Source of the DNA: Alphaproteobacteria bacterium
GTDB lineage: Bacteria; Pseudomonadota; Alphaproteobacteria; Rhodobacterales; Rhodobacteraceae
DNA: 64,000 nt
Assembly (NCBI GenBank): GCA_030426685.1
Contig: JAUHYC010000001.1
Coordinates: 124,001 to 188,000 of the forward strand
Direction of reading: 5' to 3'
Shown: positions 59,885 to 64,000 of the stretch, piece by piece
Layout of the letters: the number at the start of each line of letters is the position of its first letter
Numbering within the stretch: the stretch's first letter is position 1
Notes under the pieces: generated by a model
The model's database searches: none
Seen by the model: the letters and a program-made list of their open reading frames with translations, nothing else
What the model was told of the DNA's origin: nothing
Translations under genes and position numbers: made by a program

Positions 59885-61774
59885 ATGAAACCCGCCTTTG
59901 CGCTGTCATTCTCTGAAAGCGGCATTTCCTTGCACCACCAGTCGGATGGGGACTGGTACTGCATAGGGACTGTTTCGCTGGATGTACCGGACCTGTCAGT
60001 CCAGATGCGGGCCTTGCACGATCAGGGATTTGCTCTGGAAAACGACCTGAGTTGCAAGCTGATCATTCCATCGGATCAGGTGCGGTTGCTCACGGTCGAA
60101 ACTGAGGGCCTGCCCCCCGACGCGATGACCCGGAAGATTGAGGCCGCGCTGGCCTCGGCCACACCGTATGAACTTTCGGAGCTGGCATATGTCATTGCCC
60201 CCGAAGGGGATGAATCCCGCATCGCGGCGGTGGCGAAACAGACGCTGGAAGAAGCACGCGCATTTGCGATTGATCACGGGTTCATTCCAGAAACGTACTG
60301 GATCAGCGCGACAGGTACGGACAAATTGTCCGAACCTGCTTATGAACTTCCAGTGGCATCTGCGGATGAGGCACCTGCGGTCGTCGCAGAAGCTTCAAAG
60401 CCGGAATCTCCCCCTGAGCTCTCGCCCGAAGTACCGGTGCACGCGATTGCCGGGGAAGCCGACGCACCAGAGTTTCGACCCGCGCAAGTGGCACCAGTGG
60501 CACGCGCTAAGCCTTCGGCCGATTTGAAACGCTATGCCATTCCGGCAATCGCCGCATCAGTGGTGCTGGGGATGGTGTTGGGCATTTGGTCCTTCAACAA
60601 GCCCACACCCGACGTCGTGTCCGAAGAGCCAGTGCTGACCGAAACCGCCTCCCCTGAGCCCGAACTGCAGCCCGAGCCCGAGCTTCAGCCCGAGCCGGAA
60701 ATCGCCACGGCTGAACCGGAAACCGAGGACGAGACGGATCTGACTGCGACCGATGAAGCCATTCTGGAGGCTTTGAAGGTCGAACCGGAATCCGTCGAGG
60801 AGCTTCCTGAGCTATCAGAGCCCAGAACCGAGTTTCGGGATTTCACCGGAACCGCGCCGGTTGAGCCGTCTGGCTTGGGCGCTCCACCCGAGCCAAGCGA
60901 GGCTGAAGTGTATCTGACCTCTGTCGATCGCTCGGATTTATCCACCGATATCGTCGCATTGGCTCCGTTCTCGAGCCTCGACACCGATCATCCCTTTGTT
61001 CCCGTTGCCCTGCCCGGCCAGGCCGGACAACGGTTCGAGCTGGATGAGCGTGGGCTGGTCACACCCAGTGCTGAGGGCACCCTGAACCCGGCTGGTGTGA
61101 TGGTTTTTCTGGGGCGCCCAGCTTCGGTACCACCAGAACCACCGACCCGGTTCGAAACCGAGCCTGTCGTCGAGGATGAGGTCGATAACAGGCTTGCGGG
61201 CATCCGTCCTCGCCCACGTCCCGAGAACCTTGTGGATCAGTTTGAACGCAAGCAATTGGGCGGTCGATCCCGAGAGGAACTGGCCTCGGTCCGACCGAAG
61301 CTGCGGCCCGAATCCCTGCAGGCCACCGCGCCGCAGGTTGATGAAACACCCACTGCCCTGGCTGTAGTCCGTGTGCCGCGCCCGAAACTACGGCCCGCAA
61401 GCATCGCCGCGCTGGCCGCCAAGAAGCCCAGTTCCGGCAGCGCTCCGCTGGGGTCGACAGCGAATGTGGCGGCAAGTAGTGACGAAGCCGGATCGTTCCA
61501 GCCCAAAGCGGTCAAGCCGAAAATTCCGACCACGGCCTCGGTCGCGCGACAGGCAACCATCGACAACGCGATCAACCTGCGCCAGCTCAATTTGATCGGC
61601 GTTTACGGCACCCCGGCCAATCGCCGCGCCCTGGTGCGATTGCCCAGCGGGCGATACAAGAAGCTGAAGGTCGGCGACCGGATCGATGGCGGCAATGTGA
61701 TCGCCATCGGAGACAGCGAGTTGCGCTACCAAAAACGCGGGCGCAACGTGACGCTGAAAATGCCGCGCGGGTAA
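59885..61774 (+). CDS. Bitopic protein with GspL/PilM-like N-domain and GspC/PilP-like C-domain
   Basis: 629 aa. Residues ~1-140 resemble the cytoplasmic actin-like part of GspL/PilM (IIPSDQVRLLTVETEGLPPD; RKIEAALASATPYELSELAY). A single transmembrane helix is at ~217-237 (IPAIAASVVLGMVLGIWSF). Then comes a Glu/Pro-rich linker (PEPELQPEPELQPEPE) and three repeats of the type R-P-(K/R)-x-R-P-x-(S/N)-(L/I). The last ~75 residues (RQLNLIGVYGTPANRRALVR ... YKKLKVGDRIDGG) look like the GspC/PilP periplasmic domain. No other secretion or pilus genes are near. Function unknown; a trans-envelope connector is suggested. Confidence 0.72.
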   Translation: MKPAFALSFSESGISLHHQSDGDWYCIGTVSLDVPDLSVQMRALHDQGFALENDLSCKLIIPSDQVRLLTVETEGLPPDAMTRKIEAALASATPYELSELAYVIAPEGDESRIAAVAKQTLEEARAFAIDHGFIPETYWISATGTDKLSEPAYELPVASADEAPAVVAEASKPESPPELSPEVPVHAIAGEADAPEFRPAQVAPVARAKPSADLKRYAIPAIAASVVLGMVLGIWSFNKPTPDVVSEEPVLTETASPEPELQPEPELQPEPEIATAEPETEDETDLTATDEAILEALKVEPESVEELPELSEPRTEFRDFTGTAPVEPSGLGAPPEPSEAEVYLTSVDRSDLSTDIVALAPFSSLDTDHPFVPVALPGQAGQRFELDERGLVTPSAEGTLNPAGVMVFLGRPASVPPEPPTRFETEPVVEDEVDNRLAGIRPRPRPENLVDQFERKQLGGRSREELASVRPKLRPESLQATAPQVDETPTALAVVRVPRPKLRPASIAALAAKKPSSGSAPLGSTANVAASSDEAGSFQPKAVKPKIPTTASVARQATIDNAINLRQLNLIGVYGTPANRRALVRLPSGRYKKLKVGDRIDGGNVIAIGDSELRYQKRGRNVTLKMPRG

Positions 61775-61805
61775 AGTCGGGCAAACGCCGACATTCAAAA
61801 CGAAA

Positions 61806-61832
61806 GCACCCGCGTCAGGCAGACACGGGTGC
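61806..61832 (-). terminator. Terminator of hppD
   Basis: On the minus strand GCACCCGTGTC pairs with GACGCGGGTGC (one G-U) around five bases and runs into TTTCGTTTT. It lies 23 bases after the hppD stop. It may also serve the convergent gene upstream. Confidence 0.85.
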
Positions 61833-61855
61833 ATGGTTTGTTAGGTTTTCGGTAG

Positions 61856-62953
61856 TTAGGCGGCCGAGATTTCACCCGATTCAATCTGCTCACGCTCAAT
61901 GGATTCAAACAAGGCTTTGAAGTTGCCCTCACCAAACCCGTCATCGCCTTTGCGCTGGATAAACTCGAAGAAGATCGGGCCAATCACGGTTTTTGAAAAG
62001 ATTTGCAGCAGAATCTTAGTCTCGCCACCGTCCACGACACCTTCGCCGTCGATCAAGATACCGTGCTTCATCATCCGGTCCTTGGGCTCTTCATGGCCAG
62101 TCACACGGTCATAGGACATATCATAGTAGGCCTCGTTCGGTCCGGGCATGAATTTCAGCCCTTTTTCGGCAATCGCATCGGTTGCCGCATAGATATCATC
62201 ACTGCCAACCGCGATATGCTGGATACCTTCGCCGTTGTATTTCTTCAGATACGACACAATCTGGCCTGTCTCGCCCCGGTCTTCGTTGATCGGAATACGG
62301 ATACGGCCACAGGGCGAGGTCAGCGCACGGCTGTAAAGGCCAGTGTGCTTGCCCTGAATGTCAAAGAAGCGGATTTCCTTGAAGTTGAACAGGTCGCCAT
62401 AGAACTTGAACCACTTGTCCATGTTGCCCTTGAACACGTTATGGGTCAGGTGATCGAGGTAGTAGAACCCGTCACCCTGTGGCTTCGACTGCTTCAGCCA
62501 TTCAAATTCTTCGTTATAGGGTGAGGTGTCATAGTACTGATCGATGAAATAGATCAGCGAACCGCCAATGCCTTTGATGGCAGGCACATTCATGGTCTTG
62601 TCTGCGGCATCGTAAGGCTCGGCCCCTTTTGCAACCGCGTGCTCATAGGCCTTTTGCGCATCAACGACACGCCAGCCCATCGACGGGGCGCAAGGTCCGT
62701 GCTCGGCCACGAACTTCGCCGCGAAACTATCGGGATCCGCGTTCAGGATGTAGGTGACATCACCTTGCTGCCACAGCTCGACCTTGGGGGTGTCGCGATG
62801 ATAGCCGACATATTCGAAGCCCATCCGCGCGAACAGATCGCGCAGTTCCTGCGGCTCGGGATGCGCGAATTCGACGAATTCGAATCCGTCGGTTCCGGCA
62901 GGGTTTTCATCGCTGATCACAGATTTCGGGGCATTATGTGGGAAAGGACCCAT
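61856..62953 (-). CDS. hppD: 4-hydroxyphenylpyruvate dioxygenase
   Basis: 365 aa. It converts 4-hydroxyphenylpyruvate to homogentisate in tyrosine breakdown, using Fe(II) and O2. The iron ligands are visible as His in LDHLTHNVFKGNM, His in GIQHIAVGSDDIYA and Glu in IFFEFIQRKGDDGFGEGNF. The ATG at 62953 has GAGGAG seven bases upstream; a longer frame to 62995 has none. It is divergent from an Lrp-type regulator, a common pair in Rhodobacterales. Confidence 0.96.
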   Translation of the reverse strand: MGPFPHNAPKSVISDENPAGTDGFEFVEFAHPEPQELRDLFARMGFEYVGYHRDTPKVELWQQGDVTYILNADPDSFAAKFVAEHGPCAPSMGWRVVDAQKAYEHAVAKGAEPYDAADKTMNVPAIKGIGGSLIYFIDQYYDTSPYNEEFEWLKQSKPQGDGFYYLDHLTHNVFKGNMDKWFKFYGDLFNFKEIRFFDIQGKHTGLYSRALTSPCGRIRIPINEDRGETGQIVSYLKKYNGEGIQHIAVGSDDIYAATDAIAEKGLKFMPGPNEAYYDMSYDRVTGHEEPKDRMMKHGILIDGEGVVDGGETKILLQIFSKTVIGPIFFEFIQRKGDDGFGEGNFKALFESIEREQIESGEISAA

Positions 62954-63042
62954 GGCGCGTCTCCTCGGAAAACAGGAATTTCTTTGCTGATTCAAAAATA
63001 CGCCTTAATCAGCGCTGTTTCTGCGCATTGTTTTTTTGTAAG

Positions 63043-63052
63043 CTGATATCAG
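63043..63052. promoter_or_regulatory. Short palindrome between hppD and its Lrp-type regulator
   Basis: CTGATATCAG is a perfect 10-bp palindrome in the AT-rich divergent spacer, 48 bases before the regulator ATG. It may be part of the regulator's binding site. Confidence 0.3.
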
Positions 63053-63100
63053 ACGCGTAATACCCGCACGAAATCGGCATTATACGGAGAATATCCGCGC

Positions 63101-63556
63101 ATGTTGGATGCGACAGATACACGGCTGTTGTCCGCTTTGCAGAAAGATGCACATCTGACGGCACATCAACTGGGTGAATTGTTGAACCTGTCGGCCAGTC
63201 AGGCGGGTCGCCGCCGCCAGCGACTGGAGGCTGAGGGTTATATAACAGGATACGCTGCCCGACTGGACCCGGTGAAGCTTGGGCTTCAGGTGCAGGGGTT
63301 CATTCAGGTCCATCTGGGCACCCATGGCCCTGAGCAATCCGCCAGTTTCGCCCGCATGGTCAACACCCGCCCCGAAATCAGCAGCGCATGGACCATGACC
63401 GGCGAGGCCGATTACCTGCTTCACGTCTATTGCGACGACCTATCCGCGCTCAACAGCTTGCTTCACGAAGTGATCCTGCCGCATCCTGCGGTTGCGCGGG
63501 TACAAAGCCAGATCGTGATGGACCAACTCAAACGCGACGCACCGCTCCCGACCTGA
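63101..63556 (+). CDS. Lrp/AsnC family regulator, probable controller of hppD
   Basis: 151 aa. HTH at ~20-45 ([20 protein letters not shown]) and RAM domain at ~65-145 ([20 protein letters not shown]). It is divergent from hppD with ~147 bases between starts, so an aromatic amino acid (tyrosine or phenylalanine) is the likely ligand. It precedes the antiporter gene by 20 bases and may share its transcript. Confidence 0.9.
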   Translation: MLDATDTRLLSALQKDAHLTAHQLGELLNLSASQAGRRRQRLEAEGYITGYAARLDPVKLGLQVQGFIQVHLGTHGPEQSASFARMVNTRPEISSAWTMTGEADYLLHVYCDDLSALNSLLHEVILPHPAVARVQSQIVMDQLKRDAPLPT

Positions 63557-63576
63557 GCGCAGACAAGAGGACAATA

Positions 63577-64000
63577 ATGAACGAGTTCCTTTATCAGGCA
63601 TCCATCTATCTGGCAGCGGCCGTGATTGCCGTGCCCCTTTCGGCGCGGCTGGGGCTGGGGTCGGTGCTGGGATATCTGGCAGCGGGTATTGCGATTGGCC
63701 CGGTTCTGGGTCTTGTCGGGGCTGAGACTGAAAGCCTGCAACACGTGGCCGAGTTCGGCGTCGTTATGATGCTGTTCCTGATCGGGCTGGAGCTGGAACC
63801 CCGCGCGCTTTGGGACATGCGGGACAAGCTATTGGGGCTCGGCGGGTTGCAGGTTGCACTGTCGACTGCCGCAATAGCCGCAGTTGCGTTCTACACCGGT
63901 CAACCATGGTCAGTGGCGCTGGCGGTCGGATTGACGTTATCACTGTCTTCCACGGCCATCGTCCTTCAAACCCTGTCCGAGAAAGGGTTGATGCAGACCA
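63577..64000 (+). CDS. Monovalent cation:proton antiporter-2, KefB/RosB type (3'-truncated)
   Basis: First 141 codons only; the gene runs off the window. Translation begins [20 protein letters not shown] and shows the CPA2 pattern: [18 protein letters not shown] in helix 2, then [20 protein letters not shown] (the conserved glycine/glutamate region) and [25 protein letters not shown] precedes the ATG. It probably exports K+ or Na+ in exchange for protons; presence of the C-terminal TrkA-N domain cannot be checked here. Confidence 0.9.
   Translation, partial: MNEFLYQASIYLAAAVIAVPLSARLGLGSVLGYLAAGIAIGPVLGLVGAETESLQHVAEFGVVMMLFLIGLELEPRALWDMRDKLLGLGGLQVALSTAAIAAVAFYTGQPWSVALAVGLTLSLSSTAIVLQTLSEKGLMQT

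Noticed and set aside
60655..60720. Short tandem repeat that could suggest a repeat array
   Set aside because: It encodes the Pro-Glu linker of the gene at 59885; unit length and lack of spacers rule out CRISPR.

Overview
The window is a dense, GC-rich stretch of an alphaproteobacterial chromosome, most likely a marine Rhodobacterales (Roseobacter group, Ruegeria-like) bacterium. Evidence for this is the gene content: TRAP transporters, a CtlX/ornithine cyclodeaminase module, a tungstate-linked formate dehydrogenase, reductive pyrimidine catabolism, DUF3305/DUF3306/DUF6505 proteins, and Lrp-type regulators next to catabolic genes. No rRNA, tRNA, CRISPR array, prophage or insertion sequence was seen. 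The window opens inside an RND efflux pump gene and closes inside a KefB-type antiporter gene.

Layout. 1-8.1 kb: end of an RND pump, glpD with its divergent DeoR-family regulator, then a five-gene envelope cluster (DUF5993, a DsbB-like protein, DUF3302, HlyD-type adaptor, NodT-type outer membrane factor). 8.1-14.2 kb: mprF, then an Lrp regulator divergent from arginase, ctlX and ornithine cyclodeaminase, which together feed arginine and citrulline through ornithine to proline. 14.5-17.6 kb: a TRAP transporter. 18.0-26.8 kb: an acetate module (acetyl-CoA synthetase, a zinc-type adenylate kinase, DUF4212 plus sodium:solute symporter, a cNMP/CBS/DUF294 protein, a membrane protein and a DEDDh exonuclease). 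26.9-29.7 kb: flavin reductase, and an ATGA-coupled set on the minus strand (23-codon ORF, mrp, biotin/lipoate ligase-like, DUF6505).

29.8-44.2 kb is a formate oxidation and tungstate island: a c-type cytochrome fused to what looks like one lobe of a TupA tungstate-binding protein, a multi-[4Fe-4S] protein, DUF3305, DUF3306, a TorD-type chaperone, a short Tat-signal protein, the three FDH subunits, a WD40-cytochrome c fusion, a 41-residue ORF, an excisionase-HTH/periplasmic-binding-fold regulator, and the tupBCA transporter. Cofactor uptake, enzyme maturation, electron transfer and regulation are all present in one place.

44.3-55.0 kb is a reductive pyrimidine degradation locus (ABC transporter, GNAT, dihydropyrimidinase, N-carbamoyl amidohydrolase, RutR-like repressor, PreA, PreT). 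A perfect RutR-type palindrome lies in front of the amidohydrolase operon and two degenerate copies lie in front of preT. 55.2-64 kb: cupin protein, glycosyltransferase-like protein, O-acetylhomoserine sulfhydrylase, GNAT, SIMPL protein, a GspL-like/GspC-PilP-like fusion, and hppD with a divergent Lrp regulator.

A repeated 3'-end element occurs four times (about 14.29, 14.45, 41.88 and 49.92 kb). Each copy has a stable hairpin immediately downstream of a stop codon followed by a conserved tail close to GAGTATTT-N4-CCAGATGAAG, always in the same polarity relative to the gene. The most unusual single gene is the TupA-lobe/cytochrome c fusion at 29781-30512.
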